From: Arcobacter aquimarinus
GTDB taxonomy: Bacteria > Campylobacterota > Campylobacteria > Campylobacterales > Arcobacteraceae
DNA: 64,000 nt
Direction: 5' to 3'
Assembly (NCBI RefSeq): GCF_013177635.1
Contig: NZ_CP030944.1
Span: 2,294,001-2,358,000, forward strand
The notes under the pieces were generated by a model that saw only the letters and a list, made by a program, of their open reading frames with translations, was not told the DNA's origin and did no database searches. This document shows positions 34,061-43,768 of the stretch, piece after piece (position 1 is the first letter of the stretch; each line of letters begins with the position of its first letter). The position numbers were made by a program, and so were the translations under genes.

Positions 34061-35020
34061 ATGAAATTTACTGGAAAAAAATTAGCAAGTGCTACTTTAA
34101 TAGGAATGTTATCAATCCCAGCTTTTTCTGCTGAATTTATAACAATTGGAACAGGTGGAGTAACGGGAACTTATTATCCAACGGGTGGAGCTATTTGTAG
34201 ACTTGTTAATCAATATAAAAAAGATACTAAAATCAGATGTTCTGTTGAATCAACTGGTGGTTCTGTTTATAATGTTAATACAATTAAAAATCAAGAACTT
34301 GATTTTGGTATTGTTCAATCTGATATTGTATATCAAGCTAGTAAAGGAGAAGGTGCATTTCAAGGTGCAGCTGTTCCAAAATTAAAATCTGTTATGGCTA
34401 TATATCCAGAACTTTTAACTCTTGTTACAAGAAAAGATGCAAAGATTAACTCTTTAATGGATGTAAAAGGAAAAAGAATCAATCTTGGAAATCCAGGAAG
34501 TGGAAATGAAGCAACAGCTTTAGCTCTTTTTGAAGAAAGTGGAATTAAAAAATCTGATTTAAAATTTGCAGGTGCATTAAAAGCCTCTGAAATGCCAGAT
34601 GCATTAAGAGATAATAAAATTGATGGATATTTCTATATGGTTGGACATCCAACAGCAAATATTAAAGATGCTTCAACATCTGTAAATGTAAAAATTACTC
34701 CAATTGAAGGGGCTAATGTTGATTCTTTAATCAAAAAATATCCATATTTTGCTAAAGCAAACGTTCCTGGTGGATTATACACAGGTAATGATGAAGCAAT
34801 TCCTACATTTGGAGTAAAAGCTGTTTTAGTTACAAGTGACGATGTAAGTGTAAATGCTGTTTATACAGTTGTTAAAGCTATATTAGAAAATTTCGATGAA
34901 TTTAAACAATTACACCCTGCATATAGTGAAATTACAAAAGAGTCTTTACTTGAAGGATTATCAGCTCCTTTACATGAAGGTGCAAAAAAATATTTCCAAG
35001 AAGCTGGACTATTACAATAA
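34061..35020 (+). CDS. TAXI-family TRAP transporter solute-binding protein
   Basis: A 319-residue periplasmic receptor. Residues 1-23 form a signal peptide (ending AFSA). The EFITIGTGGVTGTYYPTGGAICRLVN opening (seen from FITIG to CRLVN) is diagnostic of the TAXI class, with NLGNPGSGNEATA and LYTGNDEAIPTFGVKAVL further on. TAXI proteins bind glutamate, other dicarboxylates or unknown ligands; the ligand here cannot be read. A hairpin with a long T run follows immediately, between it and the permease gene. Confidence 0.92.
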   Translation: MKFTGKKLASATLIGMLSIPAFSAEFITIGTGGVTGTYYPTGGAICRLVNQYKKDTKIRCSVESTGGSVYNVNTIKNQELDFGIVQSDIVYQASKGEGAFQGAAVPKLKSVMAIYPELLTLVTRKDAKINSLMDVKGKRINLGNPGSGNEATALALFEESGIKKSDLKFAGALKASEMPDALRDNKIDGYFYMVGHPTANIKDASTSVNVKITPIEGANVDSLIKKYPYFAKANVPGGLYTGNDEAIPTFGVKAVLVTSDDVSVNAVYTVVKAILENFDEFKQLHPAYSEITKESLLEGLSAPLHEGAKKYFQEAGLLQ

Positions 35021-35053
35021 TTATCTAAGGATTTATCCTTAGATAATTTTTTT
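35020..35053 (+). terminator. Strong terminator/attenuator between TAXI receptor and permease
   Basis: A perfect 12-bp stem (35020-35031 with 35036-35047; ATTATCTAAGGA, loop TTTA, then TCCTTAGATAAT) runs into seven T residues. It ends about 70 bp before the permease ATG, so only read-through transcripts, or a separate promoter, reach the permease. This would give the soluble receptor in excess. Confidence 0.88.
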
Positions 35054-35124
35054 ATACTTCATTTAAAAAAATTAGTTAAATGAGGTATGAAAATAATTAT
35101 CTTATCTATTTACAAAGGACACTT

Positions 35125-37230
35125 ATGGCTATTTATGAAGAAAAACCTCATAAATTTTCCCAATTAGAAGAAGAACAAGAACATGAAACTAAAGCTATTT
35201 TAAATGAGTTAGAAGGACAAAGAGTTTTTGGCTCACAACACTATGAGTTTTGGCTAATTTCAATAATTGCGCTTTTATGGTCTATGTTTCAATTATATAT
35301 TGTTATTGAACCTGTTAACTCAACTATTTCAAGATCCGTTCACTTATCATTTGGTATTGTTTTAGCATTTTTGATTTATCCAATGATGAGAAAACCATAT
35401 TTTTTAATAAAAATTAGATGGTTTGGATATACGTTTGCGGCTATCGGTTTAGCAACAGCTTCTTATATTGCTATTTTTTATAATGAACTCTCTTTAAGAC
35501 CTGGTGATTATACTACTTTAGATATTGTTGTAGCTGTTATAGCAATCATTATTTTATTAGAAGCTGGAAGAAGAGTTTTAGGGTTAGCTTTAAGTATAAT
35601 TGCAATTATATTTTTAGCTTATTCTTATTTAGGTCCTTATATGCCTGAATTAATTATTCATAAAGGTGCTAGTTTAAATAAATTAGCAGGTCATATGTAT
35701 CTAACAACAGAAGGTGTATTTGGAGTACCACTTGGGGTATCTGCTGGATTTGTATTTTTATTTGTTCTATTTGGTTCACTATTAGATAAAGCAGGAGCCG
35801 GAGAATATTTTATTAATCTTGCTTATGCGTTACTAGGAAAATTTAGAGGAGGACCTGCTAAAGCTGCAGTTGTTGCATCTGGTTTTACAGGAATTATGAG
35901 TGGAAGTTCTATTGCAAATACAGTTACAACAGGAACATTTACAATTCCACTTATGAAAAAAACAGGATTTAAAGCAGAACAAGCAGGAGCTGTTGAAACT
36001 TCTGCTTCTACAATGGGACAATTAATGCCTCCTATTATGGGAGCTGCTGCGTTTATTATGGCTGAGTTTTTAGGAATGGCTTATTCTGATGTTGTAATTG
36101 CTGCATTTATTCCAGCTTTTGTTGCTTATTTTGCATTAATTTATATAGTTCACTTGGAAGCTTTAAAATTAGGTTTAAAAGGGATGAATCCTGAAGATCT
36201 TCCAAAAAAATGGAATACATTTGTACAAGGGATTCACTACTTAATTCCAATTTTTTTCTTACTTTATACTTTAATTGTTTTAAGACAAAGTGCTGCTAGT
36301 GCTGCTTTTAATGCAATTATGTTGTTGATGATTTTAATGGTTATTCAACATCCATTTAGAGCTTTTTTAGCAAAAGAAAAAATTACAAAAGATATTTGGC
36401 TTTCTGGATTTGTGGATATTTTAGCAGGAATGATAAGTGGAGCCAAAAATATGGTGCCAATAGCAATTGCAACAGCACTTGCTGGTATTGTTGTTGGAAC
36501 TATTACATTAACAGGTCTTGGTCAAGTTTTATTAGAAGTTGTAGAAACATTAGCAAATGGTAATATTTTTGCAATCTTAGCACTAGCTGCTCTTATTTCT
36601 ATCATTTTAGGAATGGGACTGCCAACAACGGCAAACTATATAGTTATGGCTTCTCTTACAGCTCCTGTAATTTTAACCCTTGCTGCTGATAATGGATTTT
36701 TAGTTCCTGCAATTGCTGCACATTTATTTGTATTTTACTTTGGTATTCTAGCAGATGTTACACCTCCTGTTGGACTTGCAGCTTACGCAGCAGCAGGAAT
36801 CGCAAAAGCAGACCCTATGAAAACAGGTGTTATTGGATTTATTTATAATATAAGAACAGCTTTATTACCATTTATGTTTTTCTTCAATCCAGAATTATTA
36901 TTAATTTCAGGAATAGATGCATCAAATCCAGGAGATCCACTTGGGTGGGTATGGATTACAAATCCTTTAGATATAGCTATAATCTTCATAACTGCATTTA
37001 TTGGTATGGTTGCATTTTCATCTGCAACAATGGGATATTTCTTAACAAATACAAATATACTTGAAAGACTACTATTCTTATCAATCGTTCCATTTATGTT
37101 CCTTCCAAGAATTATGGAAGCAAAGTTAGGACTTGGAGATCACCACGTATCATACTTAGTTGGTATTGGGATTTTTGCTCTTATTTATTTCATACAAAAA
37201 ATGAGAATTAAAAAACAAGCAATAGCATAA
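35125..37230 (+). CDS. Fused TRAP transporter permease (4TM + 12TM)
   Basis: A 701-residue membrane protein combining the small DctQ-like and large DctM-like subunits, the form that goes with TAXI receptors. GIMSGSSIANTVTTGTFTIPLMKK and ETSASTMGQLMPPIMGAAAFIMAEF (first half), and GLGLPTTANY-type GMGLPTTANYIVMASL plus DVTPPVGLAAYAAAGIAK (second half) are the repeat signatures. I start at ATG 35125, which has AAAGGA 5 nt upstream; an earlier in-frame ATG (35080) lacks one. It should be a Na+ symporter for an organic acid. Confidence 0.9.
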   Translation: MAIYEEKPHKFSQLEEEQEHETKAILNELEGQRVFGSQHYEFWLISIIALLWSMFQLYIVIEPVNSTISRSVHLSFGIVLAFLIYPMMRKPYFLIKIRWFGYTFAAIGLATASYIAIFYNELSLRPGDYTTLDIVVAVIAIIILLEAGRRVLGLALSIIAIIFLAYSYLGPYMPELIIHKGASLNKLAGHMYLTTEGVFGVPLGVSAGFVFLFVLFGSLLDKAGAGEYFINLAYALLGKFRGGPAKAAVVASGFTGIMSGSSIANTVTTGTFTIPLMKKTGFKAEQAGAVETSASTMGQLMPPIMGAAAFIMAEFLGMAYSDVVIAAFIPAFVAYFALIYIVHLEALKLGLKGMNPEDLPKKWNTFVQGIHYLIPIFFLLYTLIVLRQSAASAAFNAIMLLMILMVIQHPFRAFLAKEKITKDIWLSGFVDILAGMISGAKNMVPIAIATALAGIVVGTITLTGLGQVLLEVVETLANGNIFAILALAALISIILGMGLPTTANYIVMASLTAPVILTLAADNGFLVPAIAAHLFVFYFGILADVTPPVGLAAYAAAGIAKADPMKTGVIGFIYNIRTALLPFMFFFNPELLLISGIDASNPGDPLGWVWITNPLDIAIIFITAFIGMVAFSSATMGYFLTNTNILERLLFLSIVPFMFLPRIMEAKLGLGDHHVSYLVGIGIFALIYFIQKMRIKKQAIA

Positions 37231-37232
37231 TT

Positions 37233-37263
37233 ATAGATAAAAGAGAAAAACTCTTTTATCTAT
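37233..37263. terminator. Bidirectional terminator after the TRAP permease
   Basis: A 13-bp stem ATAGATAAAAGAG (37233-37245) with CTCTTTTATCTAT (37251-37263) and a 5-A loop lies between the convergent permease and response-regulator genes and overlaps the regulator stop codon. Confidence 0.8.
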
Positions 37264-37982
37264 TTATCTAAAACTTTTTCTATTATGTAACCATAACCTT
37301 TTTGAGAAAGTATAAAATCATCATCTTTTATTTTATCTTTTAATCTTTTCATAACTGTTCTAAAAGAGGAATCATTTATATCTACATTATTCCAAATCTC
37401 TTGCTTGAATCTATCAAGAGAAATTAACTCTCCTATATTTGTTATCAATACTTCTAAAACCTCAGACTCTTTTTTTGAAAGTTTTACAATTATTTTGTTG
37501 TTATATAATTTATTAGTTTGCAAATCATAGGTATAACTATTATTTAATTTCAAAAGTTTTTGAGGAGTATTTTCTTTCATCTCTTTATCCAAAATAACTT
37601 CCTCTTTTGCTTTTTGAAGCATCTCCATCATGTTATCAATATTTAAAGGTTTTACAAAATATCCACTAACTCTTAGATTTATTAGTTTTAATAAATCTTC
37701 TTCATTTTTATGTGCACTAACAATTATAAATCTTTGATTTGGAAGAAGTTTTAAAATCTCATCAATCATTTGCATACCATTTAAATTTGGCATATTTAAA
37801 TCACTAATAATCAAATCGAAATTCTCTTTTTTGGAAAAACTCTCTTTGATAATCTCTAATGCTTCAGCTCCATCACAAGCAGTAACAACCTCATCAAAAA
37901 CTGTGTTTAGATAAAATGTTAAGGTTTTTCTAGCTAACTCTTCATCTTCAACTAATAAAACTTTTGTTTTAAAATTTTGCAT
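37260..37982 (-). CDS. OmpR-family response regulator next to the TRAP operon
   Basis: 240 residues: REC domain (about 5-125) with acidic pocket VEDEE and phospho-acceptor Asp61 (LIISDLNMPNLNG), then a winged-helix domain (about 145-240; KKESEVLEVLITN, RFKQEIW, SQKGYGYIIE). The gene follows its PAS kinase partner by 45 bp. Its position convergent to the TRAP genes suggests, without proof, that this pair controls uptake of the TRAP substrate, as DctB/DctD-like systems do. Confidence 0.85.
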   Translation of the reverse strand: MQNFKTKVLLVEDEELARKTLTFYLNTVFDEVVTACDGAEALEIIKESFSKKENFDLIISDLNMPNLNGMQMIDEILKLLPNQRFIIVSAHKNEEDLLKLINLRVSGYFVKPLNIDNMMEMLQKAKEEVILDKEMKENTPQKLLKLNNSYTYDLQTNKLYNNKIIVKLSKKESEVLEVLITNIGELISLDRFKQEIWNNVDINDSSFRTVMKRLKDKIKDDDFILSQKGYGYIIEKVLDK

Positions 37983-38027
37983 TCCTACTCTTTTTTAATT
38001 ATTATAAAATATTATATCAAAATGATT

Positions 38028-40553
38028 TTAAGCATTTAATTTTATTAAAAACTCTACCCCATCATCTTTATTGATTGCTTCAATTTTTCCACCCATATTT
38101 TTTTCAACAATAATTTTTGTCATATAAAGTCCTATTCCTGTACCTTGATTTTCAAACTTTGTTGTAAAATATGGTTCAAATATTCTATCAATAATATTCT
38201 CATCTATATTTCCACAATTGTTAAAAATAGAGATAAATATCTCTTCTTTTTCTTTATAGATTTTTATCTCTATTTTTGCTTTAAATTTTGTAATTTCATC
38301 TTTTATGATTTTTGCATCTATTGCATTATTTAAAATATTAACTATTACTTGTTCAAACTCATTTTCATAATTATCTATTTCTATTTCTATTTCATTAATT
38401 TCTAAATCTATAGAATTTTTTTCCAAAGATGACTTAACTATTTTAGAACTTTGGATAATTGAATCTTTAATATTAAAGCTCTTTTTCTCTTTCGATGGTT
38501 TATAAAAATTTCTAAAATCATCAATTGTTTGTGACATAAAATCTATTTGTAATTTTGCATTTTTTATAGTTTCATCTAACTCTTCTTTTGGAAGTTTTCC
38601 ATAAGAATCTCTAATATAATAAATCAAAAGATTTATATTATTTAATGGTTGTCTCCATTGATGAGCAATATTTCCTAACATCTCTCCCATTGAAGCTAGT
38701 TTATTTTGTTGAACCAATAATCTATCTTTTTGTAAATTTTTCTCAACCTCAAGTTCTATTTTTTGTTTTAACTCTTCCTCATTCATTTTTAATTTTGTTA
38801 CATCATTTAAATACCCATAAAATCCTATAACATTTGAATAATCATCTTTTATCAAAATTGTTCTATTATACACCCATTTAATATTGTTTTGTTTATCAAC
38901 AACTCTATAAATAGAATTAAAAGAGTTTTTATCTTCTAAAATGGCTTTTTTTATAATATTTTTTAACTGTTTAACATCCTCTTTATAAACAAATTCAAAA
39001 AAATTGTTTTTATTTTCAAAATAATTTACTTCATAACCATATCTATTAATACTTTTAGAAACGAACTTTATAGTTAAATCTTCATTATTCTCCCATCTAA
39101 AAACTACTATTCTTCCATGCTCTGTTAATAATTCAACATCTCTTAACTCTTTTGATAATTTAACTCTTTCATCTATATTCATAGACATCATTAAAACCCT
39201 ATTTGAATTAAATACTTTACCTCGAACTAAAATCCATTTATAATCTCCATTTTTAGCTCTCAATCTATATTCACAAATAAAGTGTTCATTATGTTTATTT
39301 ATATGTTCATCAAATTTATTTAATACTTTTTCTTTATCATCTTTATGAATTAAATTTAGCCACTCTTCAAAAGTTTGAATATCATTTCTCTCATAACCAA
39401 ACATAGTAAGCCATTTATTTGAAAAAAAGATTTGTTTTGTTTGTAAATCCATATCCCATAAGCCATCATTTGAAGCAATAATAGCAAGTTCATATCTCTC
39501 TTTCCATTTTTTAAATAAAAGATTTTTTCTCTCTAATCTCTTATTATATCTATTAAAAATTGTATTAATAAATCTTCCAAATATGTTAAAAGAAGTAATT
39601 AATATCAAAGATATAAAAAGTACCAATAAAAATAGCGCAATAAGTTTAGTCTTATACTCTTGTTTTATTAGTTTTATATCTTCATTATTTGGATTTGTTT
39701 TAATATATATTTTGTATTGATATTTTGGGAAAGTAAAGGAAAAATCATTTTTACTATTTTCTAAAAAATTTTCAATAGAGTTTAAATCTTCTAATTTTCC
39801 ACTCATATTATAATTAAAAATTTTCTCTTCATTAATATCATAAAAATAGAAATGTGAATTATTTAAAGTCTTACTTTTTGTCACTATTGAATCAAAAATA
39901 GCTTTTTTTGTAAGTAGTTTCATATCATCAATTTTAGAGTAAACCCCAATATAAATATTTATAAAATCTATATATTTTATAAAACTTAATTGAATATTTC
40001 TTTTTTCATTATCAATACTATACATTAGATTATTATCACCAATGTATTCAATATTTCTTAACATATAATATTTAAATTTAGCAGTTTTATTTTCAGAATT
40101 TGTAAGGCTTGTTAAACTATCTAATAACTCTTCTCCATATAATAATTTATAGTTTATATTTTCAAAAACTATAAATTTTATACCCTTTTCTGTTTCAATT
40201 TCTTTTAAATAAGGTAATAAAAAATTCATATCAAAAGATTTTTCTTCTTTTAATTTGGCCTTTATAAATCCTATTGTTTCATAAACAGCATTACTTAACT
40301 CATTTTCAACATCATCAAAACTAACACTTGTATTATATTTTATATTTGAAATATAGGTTTTCAAAACATCATTTTTATAAAAATTTTCATTTTGAATTAG
40401 ATTATTAATTTTATTTCTTTTCTCATACTCTAAAAATAAAAATATGGAAATAAAAGAGATTATTGCAAGGATAAAAATAAAAATCAAAGGTGTATAAATT
40501 ATCTTATTTTTTATATCTAAAAGTGTATAAAACTTCTTTTTTTTAAAAAACAC
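38028..40553 (-). CDS. Membrane PAS-containing sensor histidine kinase
   Basis: 841 residues. Transmembrane helices near 18-40 and 303-326 enclose a periplasmic domain of about 260 residues. Two cytoplasmic PAS/PAC modules follow (DGLWDMDLQTKQIFFSNKWLTMFGYE; VYKEDVKQLKNIIKKA with NKQNNIKWVYNRTILIKDD-like PAC; both given in part). The H box is GNIAHQWRQPLNNI (His about 630), then HATPase motifs NILNNAIDA and NQGTGIGLYMTK. The HQWRQPLN box is of the type common in Campylobacterota. Partner of the regulator downstream. Confidence 0.87.
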   Translation of the reverse strand: MFFKKKKFYTLLDIKNKIIYTPLIFIFILAIISFISIFLFLEYEKRNKINNLIQNENFYKNDVLKTYISNIKYNTSVSFDDVENELSNAVYETIGFIKAKLKEEKSFDMNFLLPYLKEIETEKGIKFIVFENINYKLLYGEELLDSLTSLTNSENKTAKFKYYMLRNIEYIGDNNLMYSIDNEKRNIQLSFIKYIDFINIYIGVYSKIDDMKLLTKKAIFDSIVTKSKTLNNSHFYFYDINEEKIFNYNMSGKLEDLNSIENFLENSKNDFSFTFPKYQYKIYIKTNPNNEDIKLIKQEYKTKLIALFLLVLFISLILITSFNIFGRFINTIFNRYNKRLERKNLLFKKWKERYELAIIASNDGLWDMDLQTKQIFFSNKWLTMFGYERNDIQTFEEWLNLIHKDDKEKVLNKFDEHINKHNEHFICEYRLRAKNGDYKWILVRGKVFNSNRVLMMSMNIDERVKLSKELRDVELLTEHGRIVVFRWENNEDLTIKFVSKSINRYGYEVNYFENKNNFFEFVYKEDVKQLKNIIKKAILEDKNSFNSIYRVVDKQNNIKWVYNRTILIKDDYSNVIGFYGYLNDVTKLKMNEEELKQKIELEVEKNLQKDRLLVQQNKLASMGEMLGNIAHQWRQPLNNINLLIYYIRDSYGKLPKEELDETIKNAKLQIDFMSQTIDDFRNFYKPSKEKKSFNIKDSIIQSSKIVKSSLEKNSIDLEINEIEIEIDNYENEFEQVIVNILNNAIDAKIIKDEITKFKAKIEIKIYKEKEEIFISIFNNCGNIDENIIDRIFEPYFTTKFENQGTGIGLYMTKIIVEKNMGGKIEAINKDDGVEFLIKLNA

Positions 40554-40562
40554 TTTTTCCCT

Positions 40563-41285
40563 TTAATATTTTATTTTTGCTAAATAAAGTCCATTTGCCT
40601 TTGCAGGAGTTTTAAATATATTTTTTTCTAAATTTAACTGTTTCTTTAAATCTTCAATCGTTAATTTTTTATCATTAATTGCAAGTAAAAAACCAACCAT
40701 TAATCTAATTTGAGATCTCAAATATGAATTCGCTTCAAATCTAAAAACATAAATATCTTTATATTTATAAAAAGATGTACTAAAAATCTCTCTAGTAGTG
40801 AGCTCTTTATCACTTCCTGTTTTATGAAAATATTTAAAATCGTGAATACCTATAAACTCTTTTATAGCTTTTTTAACAACTTCTTCATCTACATTTTTTA
40901 CATAAGTTATAAATTTATCATTAAAAGGAGTTGTAGGTTTTGTTGTAATTAGATATCTATAAACTCTTTTTTTTCCATGAAATCTTGAATGAAACGATTC
41001 ACTTACTTTTGATATTTTTATAATTTTTATTGAACTTGGAAGATTTTTATTTAAAACCTCTTTTAATTTAAAAAAATCTTCCCAATAATCAGGAACTAAA
41101 CAATTAAAAACTTGTCCTGTTGCGTGAACTTCTTTATCAGTTCTTCCACTTAAAACAATATTTGTTTCAATATTTATTTTTTTAAATGCCTTAAGAAGTT
41201 TATCTTCAACAGTCAAACCATTTGGTTGTTTTTGACTTCCTTGAAATAAACTTCCATCATAAGAACACACAAATTTCAAATTCAT
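40563..41285 (-). CDS. truA: tRNA pseudouridine(38-40) synthase
   Basis: Converts uridines 38-40 of the tRNA anticodon arm to pseudouridine. 240 residues with the catalytic Asp in SGRTDKEVHATGQ and the SFHSRFHGKKRVYRY segment. ATG 41285 is preferred over the in-frame TTG at 41294: AAAGAG lies about 11 nt before the ATG but only 2 nt before the TTG, and homologues begin MNLKF-like. Its start is just inside the end of the LptG gene, so the two are coupled. Confidence 0.93.
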   Translation of the reverse strand: MNLKFVCSYDGSLFQGSQKQPNGLTVEDKLLKAFKKINIETNIVLSGRTDKEVHATGQVFNCLVPDYWEDFFKLKEVLNKNLPSSIKIIKISKVSESFHSRFHGKKRVYRYLITTKPTTPFNDKFITYVKNVDEEVVKKAIKEFIGIHDFKYFHKTGSDKELTTREIFSTSFYKYKDIYVFRFEANSYLRSQIRLMVGFLLAINDKKLTIEDLKKQLNLEKNIFKTPAKANGLYLAKIKY

Positions 41286-41290
41286 AAAAA

Positions 41291-42310
41291 TCAATACTCT
41301 TTTTGAATTGTTCTAGAATATAAAAGATATGTTCCACCAATCCAAATAATAGGAATAATATAAATAGCGTGTAAAAGTATTTTATCTCCTATGATTTTTA
41401 TTAAAACATAATAAGAAACAACTGCAAGTAAAGAGTAAAAAACTGCTCTATTTTTTTCATATCTTGGATTAAAATATCCAAAAGTAATAATTAAAAAAAG
41501 TGAAATTAAAGGAAATATTGAAGATAAAACATAAGAGGCAAATTCATCAAAATTCATATCATGTGATAATACTAATATCCAATAATCAAAACTATTTTGA
41601 AAATCAAACATTGCACTTTTGTTATTAATAGTTTCGTTTATATACATAGATTCATAATCAATTTGATTAAACTCTTCATTATCAAAAATAAATGTTTTTC
41701 CATCAATCAATCTAAAACTTAAATTTCCTTTGTCATTATCTAAAATAGCCGTTTTACTAACTATAAATTGGTCTTTATTATTTTCTGTTTTAAAAAGTTT
41801 TACATCTTTATAAACTTTGTCATTTTTATCACTTATATAAATCAACCAATCACCAAATTTTTGACCAAATTCACTAGCTTTTATATTAAAATTTGCTTCT
41901 TTTTTCTTTAAGTCTAAAAATTGGTTTGATAAAAATTTTGTTTTAGGAATTAAGCCAAGGGAAACCACAAGTAATAATAATGAAACTAAAAAAGTTATAG
42001 GTAAAAATATTTTTAATATTTTTACTGGATTTAATCCAAAAGAGGTAATTACTGTAAGTTCGTATTCACTTGAAAGTTTAGCCAAAGTTATAACCATTGA
42101 AAGAAAAAATGAAATTGGCATCGTATAAAAAATAATTTGGGGAATAACATAACTATAAAGAGTAAAAAGTTCTATAAAATCCATTGTTATAACTGAAGTT
42201 AATGAAGCTATCCTTACTAAAAAAACTATTGAAGTTATAAAATATAATCCTAAAAATATTGGAAAAAATGTGATTGCTAATTGGGAATGTAAATAGTGAT
42301 TTAATTTCAA
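41291..42310 (-). CDS. lptG: LptF/LptG-family lipopolysaccharide export permease
   Basis: 339 residues with six transmembrane helices, three at each end, enclosing a periplasmic beta-jellyroll of about 150 residues (about 100-260). The opening LHSQLAITFFPIFLGLYFI and YVIPQIIFYTMPISFFLSMVITLAKLS (shown from YVIPQ to KLS) are typical of YjgP/YjgQ proteins, which with LptB2 pull lipopolysaccharide from the inner membrane. LptF and LptG cannot be told apart firmly by eye; lptG is tentative. It overlaps the prepilin peptidase gene by 4 bp. Confidence 0.85.
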   Translation of the reverse strand: MKLNHYLHSQLAITFFPIFLGLYFITSIVFLVRIASLTSVITMDFIELFTLYSYVIPQIIFYTMPISFFLSMVITLAKLSSEYELTVITSFGLNPVKILKIFLPITFLVSLLLLVVSLGLIPKTKFLSNQFLDLKKKEANFNIKASEFGQKFGDWLIYISDKNDKVYKDVKLFKTENNKDQFIVSKTAILDNDKGNLSFRLIDGKTFIFDNEEFNQIDYESMYINETINNKSAMFDFQNSFDYWILVLSHDMNFDEFASYVLSSIFPLISLFLIITFGYFNPRYEKNRAVFYSLLAVVSYYVLIKIIGDKILLHAIYIIPIIWIGGTYLLYSRTIQKEY

Positions 42311-43107
42311 TAAAATGCCTTTATAAATGTTTCTAAATTAAAAAAATATTCGATAAAAAATCCTAAAACTAAATATGGAATAAATGGTGTTTGAATATCT
42401 TTTTTTACTAAATTTGAATAGATTGAGGATATTATAGCAAAAAAAGCACCTAAAAATACAGCAAATACTCCTGCATTTATTCCAAGAACAATTGCAATTA
42501 ATGCAAAAATTGGAATATCTCCCTCTCCTAAAGCAACTTGCGTTTTTAAACTTTCATCTTTCAATATTTTTGATTTTATATTTTGAATATAAAAAGTTAT
42601 CAAAAAATTGAGTAAAACTATTGCACCTGTAAACAAAAAAGAATTTTTTAAAGCTTCAAATATTTCAAAATTTGTTGCAAAAAATGAAAAAACTAAAGCA
42701 ATTAAAAGTAAATAATCAGGTACAGCTTTATATTTTAAATCGATAAAAGATAAAACTATTAAAATATAAAACAATAAAATCATAAATAAAAATTCTTGAG
42801 TTAAACCAAGTTTTAAAAATAAAAACAGAGTAATAATAGCACTTAAAAATTCAACTAAAAAATACTGAAATGATATTTTTCTTTTACAATATGCACATTT
42901 TCCTATCAAACATATATATGAAAATAATGGAATATTATGATACCAATAAATTGTATGATTACAATTTGGGCATTTACTTCTATTTATGATAAGAATTGGT
43001 TCTTTTAATGGAAGTTTTAAAATTAATACATTTAAAAAAGAACCAATTATTGCACCAAAAATAAAACTAAATACCTCCAAATCTTCTCTCTCTTTTAGTA
43101 AATTCAA
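42307..43107 (-). CDS. Prepilin peptidase (A24 aspartyl protease)
   Basis: A 266-residue membrane enzyme that cleaves and may N-methylate type IV prepilins. The N-terminal part has IGSFLNVLILKLP and the cysteine cluster CPNCNHTIYWYHNIPLFSY...CAYCKRKIS, as in full-length PilD. The two catalytic aspartates are in SFIDLKYKAVPDY and GEGDIPIFA. The ATG at 43107 overlaps uppS by 41 bp; TTG at 43080 (LEVFSFIFG) is an alternative start with a purine-rich site upstream. No pilin gene lies nearby. Confidence 0.88.
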   Translation of the reverse strand: MNLLKEREDLEVFSFIFGAIIGSFLNVLILKLPLKEPILIINRSKCPNCNHTIYWYHNIPLFSYICLIGKCAYCKRKISFQYFLVEFLSAIITLFLFLKLGLTQEFLFMILLFYILIVLSFIDLKYKAVPDYLLLIALVFSFFATNFEIFEALKNSFLFTGAIVLLNFLITFYIQNIKSKILKDESLKTQVALGEGDIPIFALIAIVLGINAGVFAVFLGAFFAIISSIYSNLVKKDIQTPFIPYLVLGFFIEYFFNLETFIKAFY

Positions 43108-43768
43108 CTAAAATATCATAAAGTTCTATTTCATTAAAATCTGGCCAATATGTTTGAGTAAAAAACATTTCTGCATAAGCATTTTGCCATAATAAATAGT
43201 TTGAAAGTCTTATCTCACCACTTGTTCTAATCAATAAATCCACATCTCCAAAACCTGCTGTATCAAGACATGAATCAAGATTTTCTTCTGTTATTTCAAG
43301 ATTTTTTTCATTTAATTTTTTTATTGCTCTGATAATCTCATTTTTTGAACCATAATTTAAAGCTAAAACTTGAGTTAATCCTGTGCAAGTTGCTGTTTTT
43401 TCTTCTGTTTCTTTTATAGATTTTTGTAAAGATTTTGAAAATCTACTTAAATCTCCAATAGCTTTAAATTTAATATTATTTTTTAAATATACCTCTATCT
43501 CTTTTTTTAGATGTTTTTCTAAAAGTTTCATCAAATATTCTACTTCAAGTTTTGGTCTATTCCAATTTTCAGTGGAAAAAGCATAGAGAGTTAAATATTT
43601 AACTCCAATACTTGCACAATATGAAGTAATATTTCTAACTATTTTTGCACCTTCTTCATGACCTGCTGTTCGATTTAAACCTCTTTCTTTTGCCCATCTT
43701 CCATTTCCATCCATAATAATAGCTATATGTGAAGGAACATTTATATTATTCATATAATTTAAACTCAT
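43067..43768 (-). CDS. uppS: Undecaprenyl diphosphate synthase (isoprenyl transferase)
   Basis: Makes the C55 lipid carrier for peptidoglycan and lipopolysaccharide synthesis. 233 residues with IAIIMDGNGRWAKERG (catalytic Asp20), LYAFSTENWNRP, VLALNYGSKNEI and LIRTSGEIRLSNYLLWQNAYAE. An in-frame ATG at 43753 would remove the first five residues; neither start has a clear ribosome-binding site. It overlaps coaBC by 23 bp and ends inside the prepilin peptidase frame. Confidence 0.93.
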   Translation of the reverse strand: MSLNYMNNINVPSHIAIIMDGNGRWAKERGLNRTAGHEEGAKIVRNITSYCASIGVKYLTLYAFSTENWNRPKLEVEYLMKLLEKHLKKEIEVYLKNNIKFKAIGDLSRFSKSLQKSIKETEEKTATCTGLTQVLALNYGSKNEIIRAIKKLNEKNLEITEENLDSCLDTAGFGDVDLLIRTSGEIRLSNYLLWQNAYAEMFFTQTYWPDFNEIELYDILVEFTKRERRFGGI

